A stretch of DNA of 64,000 bases from Belnapia moabensis DSM 16746 (GTDB lineage Bacteria; Pseudomonadota; Alphaproteobacteria; Acetobacterales; Acetobacteraceae). Within the stretch, counting starts at the first letter, position 1. Each line of letters starts with the position of its first letter. Positions 43,196 to 51,484 of the stretch are shown piece by piece. The position numbers were made by a program, and so were the translations under genes. Location: contig NZ_JQKB01000010.1 of the NCBI RefSeq assembly GCF_000745835.1, positions 62,001 through 126,000 of the forward strand. Direction: 5' to 3'. Under the pieces are notes generated by a model. It was not told where the DNA came from. It saw only the letters and a program-made list of their open reading frames with translations, and made no database searches.

Positions 43196-45388
43196 ATGCA
43201 AGCCGTGTCGAAACTCCAGTTCCGCTCCGTCCGCACCCGGATCGCCGCCCTCTCCGGCGCCTGCCTCCTCGGCACCGGAGTGGTCCTGACCGGCTGGAAC
43301 ATCTTCACCGCCTTCCGCACCGCCGAGGTGGTCGAGAGCCGGACGGAGGCCCTGCTCGACCAGGGCGCCCTCGACTATCTCGGCAGCGTCGCCGCGGTGC
43401 AGGCCAACCGCATTCGCCTCGAATTCCGCACCGCCCTCGATGCCGCCCGCGCCCTGAGCTCGACCTTCGCTGTCCTCGCCGCGGCCGACTCCGGCCTGGA
43501 GCCGGAGCTGCGGCGCAGCCAGATGAACCGCATCCTCGCCGCCGTCCTCGCCAACGAGCCCAACCTCAACGGCACCTACACCGCCTGGGAGCCGGATGCG
43601 CTCGACGGCGCCGACGCCTTCTACCGCGGCCAGCGCAGGACGGGCACGGACGACACCGGCCGCTTCATCCCCTACTGGAACCGCGACGCCACGGGCCGTA
43701 TCGGCCTGCAGTCCCTTGTCGAGTATGAAAGCCGCGACCTCCACCCGAACGGCGTGATGAAGGGCGCCTGGTATCTCGGCCCGCGCGAGCATGGACGCGA
43801 GAGCGTGCTCGACCCGCTGCCCTATGTGGTGCAGGGCCGCAACCTGCTGCTGGCCACCCTCTCCGTGCCGATCAAGCGGGATGGGCGCTTCCTCGGCGTC
43901 GCCGGCGCCGACATCAACCTCGACTTCGTGCAGCAGCGGGCGACGGAGGTGGCTGCCCAACTCTATGACGGCCGCGCCGCCGTCACCATCATCAGCAATA
44001 TGGGCCTGGTTGTCGCCAGCTCGAACAACCCGCAGCAGGTCGGCCAGTCCTTCGCGCCGCTGAGCCCCGACTGGCAGGCAGATCTCCGCACCGTGCAGGA
44101 GGGCCGCGCCGCCACCGCCCTCGACCGCCAGACCGACTCGCTGCGCGCCTTCTCGCCTATCATCCAAGGCAATACCGACAAGCCCTGGAGCGTGCTGGTC
44201 GAGGTGCCGCGCAGCGTGGCACTGACCGCCGCCGCCCAGCTCGGTGCGGAGCTCACCGCCCGCAACCGGGCCGATGCGCTGCTGCAGCTCGTCGCCGGCC
44301 TCACCGTCGCGGCGCTCGGCATCGGCGTGATGGTGCTCGCCGCCGGCGGCATCGTCCGCCCGGTCCGTGCCTGCGTCGCCTTCGCCGAGGGCATCGCCGG
44401 CGGCCGTCTCGACCAGCGCCTCGCCGTCGAGGGCCAGGACGAGATCGCCAGCCTGGCGACGGCGCTCACCCGCATGCAGTCCGACCTGGTCGAAGCCCGC
44501 GCCCAGCGCGAGCGCGACCAGGAGGCGACCGAGGCCGCCCGCCGCACCGCCATGCTCGCCGCCGCCGAGGAGATCGAGGCCTCGGTGCAGCGCACCGCCG
44601 ACGGCGTGCTGCACAGCGCCCGCCGCATGGGCGAGAGCGCCCAGGCGATGGCGGAGGCGACGGACCGCACCGCCGGCCAGGCCGTCGATGTGGGCCAGGC
44701 CGCCGACCGCGCCAGCGCCAATGTCCAGACCGTCGCCGCCGCCGCCGAGGAGCTGGCCGCCTCCGTCTCTGAGGTCGGCCGCCAGATGAACCGCTCGACC
44801 GAGATCGCCGCCGAGGCCGTGCGCCTCGCCGAGCAGGCCGACCGCCAGGTGGTCGGCGCCACCGCCAGCTCGGAGCGCATCGGCGGCGTCGTCCAGCTCA
44901 TCCAGGACATCGCCGGCCAGACCAACCTGCTGGCGCTGAACGCAACGATCGAGGCGGCCCGCGCCGGCGAGGCCGGCAAGGGCTTCGCCGTCGTCGCCTC
45001 CGAGGTCAAGAACCTCGCCGCCCAGACCGCCAAGGCCACCGAGGAGATCGCCGCCCAGGTGACGGACATGCAGCGCTCCACCCAGGACACCGCGGCGATG
45101 ATCCGCCGCGTGGCCGAGGTGATCGGTCAGATGGACCAGGTGGCGACCGCCATCGCCGCCGCCGTCGAGGAGCAGGCCGCGACGACGCAGGAGATCGCCC
45201 GCAGCGTCCAGAACGCCGCCGGCGACACCCGCTCCGTCACCAGCAACATCGATGAGGTGAACGGCGCCATCCTCGGCGTCGGCCGCAGCGCCGGCGAGCT
45301 GCGCGGGATCGCCGACCAGCTCTCGGGCGACGCGACCGCGCTCGGCGGCGTCATCGACACTGTCCTCCGCCGCCTCCGCGCGGCCTAG
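43196..45388 (+). CDS. Methyl-accepting chemotaxis protein with double Cache sensor
   Basis: Transmembrane chemoreceptor, 730 residues. TM1 spans about residues 16-38; a large periplasmic Cache-type domain follows (about 45-360) with [40 protein letters not shown] and [18 protein letters not shown]2 is about 362-384; then HAMP and a long coiled-coil signalling domain whose hairpin tip reads [20 protein letters not shown]. There is no C-terminal CheR-binding pentapeptide (it ends RRLRAA). Its stop shares the bases CTAG with that of the convergent permease gene. Probable start ATG 43196; a GTG four codons later is possible. Ligand unknown. Confidence 0.93.
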   Translation: MQAVSKLQFRSVRTRIAALSGACLLGTGVVLTGWNIFTAFRTAEVVESRTEALLDQGALDYLGSVAAVQANRIRLEFRTALDAARALSSTFAVLAAADSGLEPELRRSQMNRILAAVLANEPNLNGTYTAWEPDALDGADAFYRGQRRTGTDDTGRFIPYWNRDATGRIGLQSLVEYESRDLHPNGVMKGAWYLGPREHGRESVLDPLPYVVQGRNLLLATLSVPIKRDGRFLGVAGADINLDFVQQRATEVAAQLYDGRAAVTIISNMGLVVASSNNPQQVGQSFAPLSPDWQADLRTVQEGRAATALDRQTDSLRAFSPIIQGNTDKPWSVLVEVPRSVALTAAAQLGAELTARNRADALLQLVAGLTVAALGIGVMVLAAGGIVRPVRACVAFAEGIAGGRLDQRLAVEGQDEIASLATALTRMQSDLVEARAQRERDQEATEAARRTAMLAAAEEIEASVQRTADGVLHSARRMGESAQAMAEATDRTAGQAVDVGQAADRASANVQTVAAAAEELAASVSEVGRQMNRSTEIAAEAVRLAEQADRQVVGATASSERIGGVVQLIQDIAGQTNLLALNATIEAARAGEAGKGFAVVASEVKNLAAQTAKATEEIAAQVTDMQRSTQDTAAMIRRVAEVIGQMDQVATAIAAAVEEQAATTQEIARSVQNAAGDTRSVTSNIDEVNGAILGVGRSAGELRGIADQLSGDATALGGVIDTVLRRLRAA

Positions 45389-46167
45389 CCCTCCGGCCGC
45401 ATCGCGCTCTCGTGCCAGCGCCTGAGCAACAGGTGCTGGACGAGGCCGAGCACGGCGAAGATGGCGATGCCGAGCGCCGAGATCAGCGCCAGCGCCGCGA
45501 ACATCCGGGGGATCTTCAGCTGGTACCCGGCTTCCAGGATGCGGAAGGCCAGCCCCGATCCCGTTCCCCCCGCACCCGCCACGAATTCCGCGACCACGGC
45601 CCCGATCAGCGCCAGCCCCCCGGCGACGCGGAGCCCCGCGAGGAAGAAGGGCAGCGCTCCCGGCAGCCGCAGCAGCCACAAGGTCTGCCACCGAGTCGCG
45701 CCATAGAGCCGGAACAGCTCCACATGGTTGCGGTCGGCGCTGTTCAGCCCGAGCACGGTATTCGACAGGATCGGGAAGAAGGCGACGATCCAGGCACAGA
45801 TCAGCAGGCTGATGGTGACGTCGTCCACCCAGATCAGGATCAGCGGCGCGATGGCGACGACCGGCGTCACCTGCAACACCACCGCATAGGGGAAGAAGGC
45901 CCGCTCCACCCAGCGCGACTGCGCGAAGAGCACGGCCAGCAGCCCGCCGAGCGTCACTGCCAGCAGCAGGGCCAGCAGCGCGATCTTCAGCGTCACCAGC
46001 ATGGAGGAACGGAAGAGCGGCCAGTCCTCCACCAGGGCGCGGGCGATGGCGACCGGCCCCGGCACCTGATAGGCCGGTACCTCCAGCAGCCGGACGGCCG
46101 CCTCCCACCCGCCGAGCACGAGCAACCCGACCAGGGCCGGCGCCAGCCAGTCCGCCCATCGCCTCAT
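45385..46167 (-). CDS. ABC transporter permease (SsuC/TauC/ThiX type)
   Basis: Inner-membrane permease of 260 residues with about six helices. The EAA loop is [20 protein letters not shown] followed by [20 protein letters not shown], as in the taurine/nitrate/sulfonate/HMP family. The ATG at 46165-46167 overlaps the ATPase stop by four bases. It ends at 45385, sharing CTAG with the chemoreceptor stop. It should work with the ATPase at 46164 and the binding protein at 47363; the substrate is unknown. Confidence 0.92.
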   Translation of the reverse strand: MRRWADWLAPALVGLLVLGGWEAAVRLLEVPAYQVPGPVAIARALVEDWPLFRSSMLVTLKIALLALLLAVTLGGLLAVLFAQSRWVERAFFPYAVVLQVTPVVAIAPLILIWVDDVTISLLICAWIVAFFPILSNTVLGLNSADRNHVELFRLYGATRWQTLWLLRLPGALPFFLAGLRVAGGLALIGAVVAEFVAGAGGTGSGLAFRILEAGYQLKIPRMFAALALISALGIAIFAVLGLVQHLLLRRWHESAMRPEG

Positions 46168-46901
46168 GCCCGCATCGCCTCCTCCAGCGCCTCGGTCGTC
46201 CGCCGGCAGAGCGCCGCATAGCCGGCCGAGGTGCGGAACCCCTCGGGCCGCGGCGCCGCCTCCTCCACCCTCACCTCCGCCGCGATCCGCCCCGGCCGCG
46301 CCGCCATGACGAGGATGCGCGAGGAGAGGTAGACGCTCTCGAAGACCGAATGGGTGACGAAGACCACCGTCACCCCGCTCCCCACCCACAAGGCGAGCAG
46401 GTCGTCATTCAGCCGGTGCCGCGTCAGCTCGTCGAGCGCGGCGAAGGGCTCGTCCATCAGCAGCAGGCTCGGCCGCGTCACCAGGGCGCGCGCGATGGAG
46501 ACGCGCATCCGCATCCCCCCCGACAGCTCCCGCGGATAGGCCCGCTCGAAGCCGCCGAGCCCCACCTGTGCCAGCGCCGCCGCCGCCCGCGCCTCCTGCT
46601 CCGCCCGCGCCATCCCCGCCAGCCGCAGCGGCAGCCGCACATTGGTGATGGCATCCGACCAGGGCAGCAGCGTCGCCTCTTGGAAGACGAACCCGACCTG
46701 CCGCGACGCCGCCCGCTCGATCCGCCCCTCGCTCGGCTCCGCGAGCCCCGCGATCAGCCGCAGCAGCGTGGACTTCCCGCAGCCCGAAGGCCCGAGCAGC
46801 GACAGGAACTCCCCCGCCTCGATCCGCAGATCGACCCCCCGCAGAGCCTCCGTCCCGCTGGCGAAGCGCTTGCCGACGCCATCCAGGGCGACGAGCGTCA
46901 C
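46164..46901 (-). CDS. ABC transporter ATP-binding protein (SsuB/ThiZ type)
   Basis: 245 residues with a complete nucleotide-binding domain: Walker A LLGPSGCGKSTLLRLIAG (about residues 35-52), Q-loop GFVFQEATLLPWSDA, signature ELSGGMRMRVSIARAL, Walker B LLLMDEPFAALDEL and switch His VFVTHSVFES. It begins with a GTG at 46899-46901 without an obvious ribosome site, which suggests another start or coupling. It overlaps the permease (ATGA) and is separated from the AbrB-type gene upstream by 112 bases. Confidence 0.93.
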   Translation of the reverse strand: MTLVALDGVGKRFASGTEALRGVDLRIEAGEFLSLLGPSGCGKSTLLRLIAGLAEPSEGRIERAASRQVGFVFQEATLLPWSDAITNVRLPLRLAGMARAEQEARAAAALAQVGLGGFERAYPRELSGGMRMRVSIARALVTRPSLLLMDEPFAALDELTRHRLNDDLLALWVGSGVTVVFVTHSVFESVYLSSRILVMAARPGRIAAEVRVEEAAPRPEGFRTSAGYAALCRRTTEALEEAMRA

Positions 46902-46958
46902 GCGAGGGGGGAGGGCAGGGGCGGCATCGCGTGAGGATGAAGGGAGGAAAACGCCGAC

Positions 46959-46982
46959 GGCAAGGGCCGGATATCCCTTGCC
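46959..46982. other. 8-bp inverted repeat between AbrB-type and ATPase genes
   Basis: GGCAAGGG (46959-46966), 8-base loop, CCCTTGCC (46975-46982). It could be a weak terminator behind the AbrB-type gene (whose stop is followed on the minus strand by a run of six T at 47005-47010) or an operator for the ABC genes. Confidence 0.35.
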
Positions 46983-47013
46983 TCCATACCCCGCCCGCGC
47001 TATAGGAAAAAAG

Positions 47014-47256
47014 TCAACGCTCCGCCTTGCGCCGCCGCCGGCCCTCGATCACCCGCATCGCTTCCCACAGCACCTCCTTGGTGATGCCCTGCGGCGCATA
47101 CTGGCTCTCCACCCAGTCGGGTGAGGGCGCGACCACCGGCCGCACCATCAGCACCCCGTCCTCCAGGTGGATCTCCGCCTGTGTCGCCTGGCCGAACCGG
47201 GCCCGCAGCGCCGTGGGGATGGTGATTTGCCATTGCGGCGAGATGCGGACGAGCAT
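47014..47256 (-). CDS. AbrB/SpoVT-fold DNA-binding protein
   Basis: 80 residues; the N-terminal half is a swapped-hairpin AbrB domain (LVRISPQWQITIPTALRARF then GQATQAEIHLEDGVLMVRPV), the C-terminal half is a basic helix (EAMRVIEGRRRRKAER). Such proteins are usually antitoxins or regulators. The ATG at 47254-47256 has GGAG six bases before it; an ATG four codons earlier (47268) is also possible. No toxin gene (PIN or other) adjoins. It has its own strong promoter at 47293-47321 and lies between the binding-protein and ATPase genes of an ABC system. Confidence 0.82.
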   Translation of the reverse strand: MLVRISPQWQITIPTALRARFGQATQAEIHLEDGVLMVRPVVAPSPDWVESQYAPQGITKEVLWEAMRVIEGRRRRKAER

Positions 47257-47292
47257 GCGACACTCCATCCCGGCCCCAGCGCCGGGATTCGA

Positions 47293-47321
47293 ATAAAGTC
47301 CTAAATCCCTAAAATTGTCAA
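47293..47321 (-). promoter_or_regulatory. Strong sigma-70 promoter for the AbrB-type gene
   Basis: On the minus strand TTGACA (47321-47316) and CTTTAT (47298-47293) are 17 bases apart in a strikingly A/T-rich patch of an otherwise GC-rich region. Transcription would start near 47286, giving a leader of about 20-30 bases. Confidence 0.7.
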
Positions 47322-47329
47322 ACCAAAAC

Positions 47330-47361
47330 GAAATTGGCCAGGGGCTTGCGGGCCCCTGGCC
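47330..47361 (-). terminator. Terminator of the binding-protein gene
   Basis: GGCCAGGGGC (47336-47345) pairs perfectly with GCCCCTGGCC (47352-47361), immediately after the stop at 47363. On the minus strand the stem is followed by AATTTCGTTTTG. It separates the binding-protein transcript from the AbrB-type promoter. Confidence 0.75.
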
Positions 47362-47362
47362 T

Positions 47363-48391
47363 TCAAGCCTTGCCGATGCCCTTGTTCACCAGCCCCAGGT
47401 CGAAGGCCCGCCGCCACTCCATCCCCCGTGGCACCACGCCCACCTGCACAGCCGCCTCGTAGAGCGCCTCCCACCGCGCCTCCGTCATCGCCCCGATGCC
47501 GAGCGCGAGCGCATCGCCCGAGCGCACGATGCCCTCCTTGTTCATCATCTCCGTCCCATAGGCGATGAGGTCCTCGCCCATCTCCGGGTTCTGCTGCCGG
47601 ATCAGCCGGTTCGCCGCCTCGGTGTCGAAGCCGCCGGCCTTGCCCTTCAGGTACTGGTCCCACCCCTGGAGGCTGGCCTCGACGAAGCGCCCGATCACCT
47701 CGCGCCGCTCGGCGAGGGTCTTCGCCCCGACATTGATGGTGGTGCCATAGTCCTGGAAGCCGCTGTCATGCACCAGCAGCACCACCGGCTCGACCCCTTG
47801 CTGCCGGATGGAGAAGGGTTCGCTCCCCAGATAGCCCTGCTGCATCACCCGCTTGTCGGCCAGGAAGGGCGCCAGGCTGAAGGTATAGGGCCGCACCTGT
47901 TCGTCGCTCAGCCCGTATTTCTGCCGCACATAGGGCCACCAGGTGACGCGCGGCTCGGCGCTGATCAGCACCGGCCGCCCCTTCAGCGACTCGAAGCCCG
48001 TGATCCCCTGGCCCGGATGCCCGATCAGCACCACCGGATCCTTCTGGAACACCGCGGCGACACAGAGGAACGGAATGCCCTCCCGCACGAAGCCCAGCGC
48101 CCCGAGCCCGTTGCCCATCGCCATGTCGACCCGCCCGCCGACCAGCAGCTGCGCCGGGTTGATCTGCGGCCCGCCCGAGCGCAGCTCCACCTCCAGCCCC
48201 GCCGCGCGGTAGAGCCCCGCCGCCTGCGCCTGGTAGAAGCCGCCATGCTCCGCCTGGGCGCGCCAGTTGGTGACGAAGCTCACCCTGTCGAGCCGCGGCT
48301 GCGCCCGCACCGGGCCTGCCGCCACCAGCAGCGGCCCCGTGGCGAGCCCCAGCGCCACCCGGCGCGAGGCGATGAAGCGTTCTGCGGCCAT
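47363..48391 (-). CDS. ABC transporter substrate-binding protein (NMT1/THI5-like)
   Basis: Periplasmic binding protein of 342 residues for a small heterocycle or similar ligand. It begins with a twin-arginine-like signal (FIASRRVALGLATGPLLVAA, cleavage near VRAQ). The NMT1/THI5 pattern is clear: VSFVTNWRAQAEHGGFYQAQ, GLYRAAGLEVELRSGG, then QLLVGGRVDMAMGNG. Related proteins bind hydroxymethylpyrimidine, riboflavin or alkanesulfonates. The ATG at 48389-48391 follows AAGGGGAGAAG. The permease and ATPase (45385-46901) are probably its partners, although a terminator and the AbrB-type gene intervene. Confidence 0.92.
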   Translation of the reverse strand: MAAERFIASRRVALGLATGPLLVAAGPVRAQPRLDRVSFVTNWRAQAEHGGFYQAQAAGLYRAAGLEVELRSGGPQINPAQLLVGGRVDMAMGNGLGALGFVREGIPFLCVAAVFQKDPVVLIGHPGQGITGFESLKGRPVLISAEPRVTWWPYVRQKYGLSDEQVRPYTFSLAPFLADKRVMQQGYLGSEPFSIRQQGVEPVVLLVHDSGFQDYGTTINVGAKTLAERREVIGRFVEASLQGWDQYLKGKAGGFDTEAANRLIRQQNPEMGEDLIAYGTEMMNKEGIVRSGDALALGIGAMTEARWEALYEAAVQVGVVPRGMEWRRAFDLGLVNKGIGKA

Positions 48392-48496
48392 GGACTTCTC
48401 CCCTTCGGTCGCGCAACAGACTGCCATGTCGCGCCCCATCTTGCCCACTGCCGCAAGCCCCTGCACCCTGCGCCCATCAAACGAGAGGACCGCGCC

Positions 48497-50035
48497 GTGA
48501 ACGGAGCCGAAAGCCTGGTGAACACCCTCCTCGGGGGAGGGGTCGATGTCTGCTTCTCCAACCCCGGCACCAGCGAGATGCATTTCGTGGCCGCGCTCGA
48601 CCGCATCCCCGGCATGCGCTGCGTGCTCGGCCTGCAGGAGAACATCGTCACCGGCGCGGCGGACGGCTACTGGCGCATCGCCGGCAAGCCGGCCAGCACC
48701 CTGCTGCATTGCGGCCCCGGCCTCGCCAACGGCCTCGCCGGCCTGCATGACGCCCGCCGCGCCCGCTCCGGCATCGTCAACATCGTCGGCGACCAGGCGG
48801 TCTACCACCGTCCCTTCGACGCGCCGCTGACCGCCGACACCGAGGGCTGGGCAAGAGGCGTCTCCGCCTGGACCCGCACCACGACCCGCGCGGAGGATGT
48901 CGGCGCCGATGCCGCGACGGCCATCCAGGCCGCCCGCACCTCTCCCGGCCAGATCGCCACGCTGATCCTCCCCTCCGATTCGTCCTGGAACGAGGGCGGC
49001 CTCGTCGCCAAGCCGCTGCCCGTCCCCGCCGCCCCCGTCGCCGACCCGCATGCGGTGAAGCAGGTCGCGCGCATCCTCCGTGAGCAGCGCGGCGTCATGC
49101 TGCTGCTCGGCGGCCTCGCGCTGACCGAGGGCGCCCAGAAGCAGGCCCACCGCATCGCCGCCGCCACCGGCTGCCGGCTGCTGGCCGAGGGCTCGAACGC
49201 CCGTACCCAGCGCGGCCAGGGCCGCCTGCCGCTCGACCGCGTGCCCTATGTGGTGGACCAGGCGCTGGCGGCGCTCGCCGATGTCCAGCACCTCGTGCTG
49301 GTCAACGCCAAGGAGCCGATCGGCTTCTTCGGCTACCCGGGCAAGCCGAGCCGCCTCTACCCGGCCGAGGCCGCCGTCCATCTGCTGACCCGCTACGAGC
49401 AGGATGCCGAAGCCGCCCTCACGGCTCTCGCCGACGAGCTGGGCGCGCCCGCTGCCGCCATCCCCTCCGCCGGCCCCCGGCCCGAGGCGCCGCGCGGCGC
49501 CCTCTCGCCCGAGGGCCTCGCCCGCGCCGTCGCCGCGCTGATGCCGGAGCATTCGATCATCGTCGATGAATCCGTCACCTATGGCCGCGGCTTCTTCCCC
49601 GAGACGGTGGCGGCGCCGGCGCATGACTGGCTGCAGAATTGCGGCGGCGCCATCGGCTACGGCATCCCCGTCGCGGTCGGCGCAGCGATCGCCGGCGGCG
49701 GCCGCCGCGTCATCGGCCTGCAGGCGGATGGCAGCGCCATGTACACGGTGCAGGGCCTCTGGACCCAGGCGCGCGAGAAGCTGCCGGTGACGACGGTGCT
49801 GCTCTCCAACCGCAAGTACCAGATCCTGCTCGGCGAATACCGCAATGTCGGCGCCAATCCCGGGCGGACGGCGATGGACATGCTCGATCTCGGCAACCCC
49901 GATATCGGCTGGGTCCAGCTCGCCAATTCGATGGGCGTCGAGGCCGCGCAGGCGACGACGCTCGAGGCGCTCGGCGACCTGATGTCGCAGAGCTTCTCCC
50001 GCCCCGGCCCCTTCCTCATCGAGCTGATGATCTAG
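48497..50035 (+). CDS. Thiamine-diphosphate enzyme, acetolactate synthase/benzoylformate decarboxylase-like
   Basis: 512 residues with the three domains of ThDP decarboxylase-type enzymes. The N-terminal Pyr domain holds the catalytic Glu48 in CVLGLQENIVTGAADGYWRI; the C-terminal PP domain has LQADGSAMYTVQGLW (the GDG-type ThDP/Mg motif, first Gly changed to Ala) and VLLSNRKYQILLGEYRNVG (Asn ligand). True acetolactate synthase is longer (about 560-590) with an FAD loop; this shorter form is more like MdlC-type decarboxylases. Start is GTG 48497 after GAGAGGA. Its TAG stop shares CTAG with the convergent amidohydrolase. Confidence 0.88.
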   Translation: MNGAESLVNTLLGGGVDVCFSNPGTSEMHFVAALDRIPGMRCVLGLQENIVTGAADGYWRIAGKPASTLLHCGPGLANGLAGLHDARRARSGIVNIVGDQAVYHRPFDAPLTADTEGWARGVSAWTRTTTRAEDVGADAATAIQAARTSPGQIATLILPSDSSWNEGGLVAKPLPVPAAPVADPHAVKQVARILREQRGVMLLLGGLALTEGAQKQAHRIAAATGCRLLAEGSNARTQRGQGRLPLDRVPYVVDQALAALADVQHLVLVNAKEPIGFFGYPGKPSRLYPAEAAVHLLTRYEQDAEAALTALADELGAPAAAIPSAGPRPEAPRGALSPEGLARAVAALMPEHSIIVDESVTYGRGFFPETVAAPAHDWLQNCGGAIGYGIPVAVGAAIAGGGRRVIGLQADGSAMYTVQGLWTQAREKLPVTTVLLSNRKYQILLGEYRNVGANPGRTAMDMLDLGNPDIGWVQLANSMGVEAAQATTLEALGDLMSQSFSRPGPFLIELMI

Positions 50036-51234
50036 CTCGCCAGGAACCGCTTCGCGCCCTCGGCCAGCACCTCGAGGCCGAGGGCCAGGTCCTCCCGCTT
50101 CGTGTCCTCCGTCCAATGGTGGCTGATGCCGCCGATGGAGGGGACGAAGAGCATCGCCACCGGCATGACGCGGGCGAGGATCTGGCTGTCATGGATCGCC
50201 CCGCTCGGCATTTCCGTCCAGGCGCCGGGGCAGAGCTGCTCGGCGGCCTCGCGCAGCGCAGCCCGCATCGCCGGGTCGCAGGGCGAGGGGTCGGTATGGC
50301 CGATCGGCTCCAGCACGGCCGGGCAGCGCTCGCGCCGGTTGCTCTCCTGCACGGTGCGGCGGAGGCAGTCCTCCATCCGGTCCATGACCTCGGGCGAGAG
50401 GTCGCGGAAGGAGAAGGTGATCTCCGCCCGGCCGGGGATGATCTGCGGCGCGTTGGGCTCCAGCAGGATGCGCCCCGTGGTCCAGACGCTGCGCGCGCCG
50501 GCCGCCATCGGCATTGCCTGATCGAGCGCCGCCAGCAGCCGCACCGCCGTCAGCCCCGCATCGCGGCGCTCCGCCATGGTGGTGCCGCCGGTATGGTCCT
50601 GCTGCCCGGTGACGGTGATCCTCCACTGCCGTATTCCGATGACGCCGGTGACGACGCCGATGCGCATCCCGGCTCGCTCCAGCTGCGTTCCCTGTTCGAT
50701 ATGCAGCTCGAAGGCGCCCTTGTACCGCTCCGGCTCCAGCCGCAGCCGCGGCCGTCCGGCAAGCCCCGCCACGGCCAGCGCCTCGCGCAGCGGCCTGCCG
50801 TCATGCCGGTTGCGCGCCGCGTCCAACTCCGCCTCCTCGACCGCGCCGATGAGGCTGCGGCTGCCGAGGAAGTCGCCCCAATGCCCCTCCTCATCGGCAT
50901 AGGCGCAGACATCGACCGCCAGGCCGGCGCGGGCGAGGGCCAGCGCCGCGACGACCCCGAGCACGCCGTCCAGCCAGCCGGCTTGGTTCTGCGTCTCGAT
51001 GTGGCTGCCCGCCAGCAGATGCGGCCCAGGGCCCCGATGCCGGCCGAAGACATTGCCGATGCCGTCGATCCTCGCCTCCAGCCCCGCCGCCTCCATCTCG
51101 GCGGCGAGCCAATGCCGGCTCTCCATGTCCTCCGGCCCGAAGGTGGGGCGATGGACGCCGGTGCGGTAGGCGCCGATCCGACGCAGCCGGTCCAGGTCGG
51201 CGAGGAAGTGGGCGGTATCGAGGGCCAAGGGCAC
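50032..51234 (-). CDS. M20-family hydantoinase/carbamoylase-type amidohydrolase
   Basis: 400 residues of the allantoate amidohydrolase / N-carbamoyl-amino-acid hydrolase group. Di-metal site motifs: LLAGSHIETQNQAGWLDGVL (with Glu where most have Asp after GSH), AYADEEGHWGDFLGSRSLIG (Glu pair) and FELHIEQGTQLERAG; the dimerisation domain has TGQQDHTGGTTMAERRDAG, and SIGGISHHWTEDTK holds the last His ligand. Start GTG 51232-51234 after GAAGGA. It would release an amino acid or ureido product from an N-carbamoyl compound. Substrate unknown. Confidence 0.9.
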   Translation of the reverse strand: MPLALDTAHFLADLDRLRRIGAYRTGVHRPTFGPEDMESRHWLAAEMEAAGLEARIDGIGNVFGRHRGPGPHLLAGSHIETQNQAGWLDGVLGVVAALALARAGLAVDVCAYADEEGHWGDFLGSRSLIGAVEEAELDAARNRHDGRPLREALAVAGLAGRPRLRLEPERYKGAFELHIEQGTQLERAGMRIGVVTGVIGIRQWRITVTGQQDHTGGTTMAERRDAGLTAVRLLAALDQAMPMAAGARSVWTTGRILLEPNAPQIIPGRAEITFSFRDLSPEVMDRMEDCLRRTVQESNRRERCPAVLEPIGHTDPSPCDPAMRAALREAAEQLCPGAWTEMPSGAIHDSQILARVMPVAMLFVPSIGGISHHWTEDTKREDLALGLEVLAEGAKRFLAS

Positions 51235-51384
51235 ATTCCTTCAGGGCATGGGATGCGATCATGCTCGCGGTCCAGGACATGATGCGGGAGGCGGTATCTT
51301 TCGTGAGACTTCTTGCTGATTTTGTGGTCAATAGATGGCTTAGGTTTCAGGTTTCGCCCAATGTCTCTGTAAGTTCCGGCCGTG

Positions 51385-51398
51385 CATGATGCATCATG
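51385..51398. promoter_or_regulatory. 14-bp perfect palindrome before the RND efflux operon
   Basis: CATGATGCATCATG, 87 bases upstream of the adaptor ATG in the 250-base gap 51235-51484. An A/T-rich patch (51310-51365) lies just before it and could hold promoters for both directions. A dimeric repressor site is a plausible reading; no regulator gene is adjacent. Confidence 0.4.
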
Positions 51399-51484
51399 AC
51401 GGAGCCGGACCAGCCCGGCCGCGAGGCGCCGTTGCAGGCACTCCGCGGAATGACGGTAAACGCTTCGCCAGGGCCGGGAACACC

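Noticed and set aside
42842-46219. 1125-codon minus-strand frame
   Set aside because: Antisense to the chemoreceptor and overlapping the ABC permease in a different frame; Gly/Asp/His-rich shadow.
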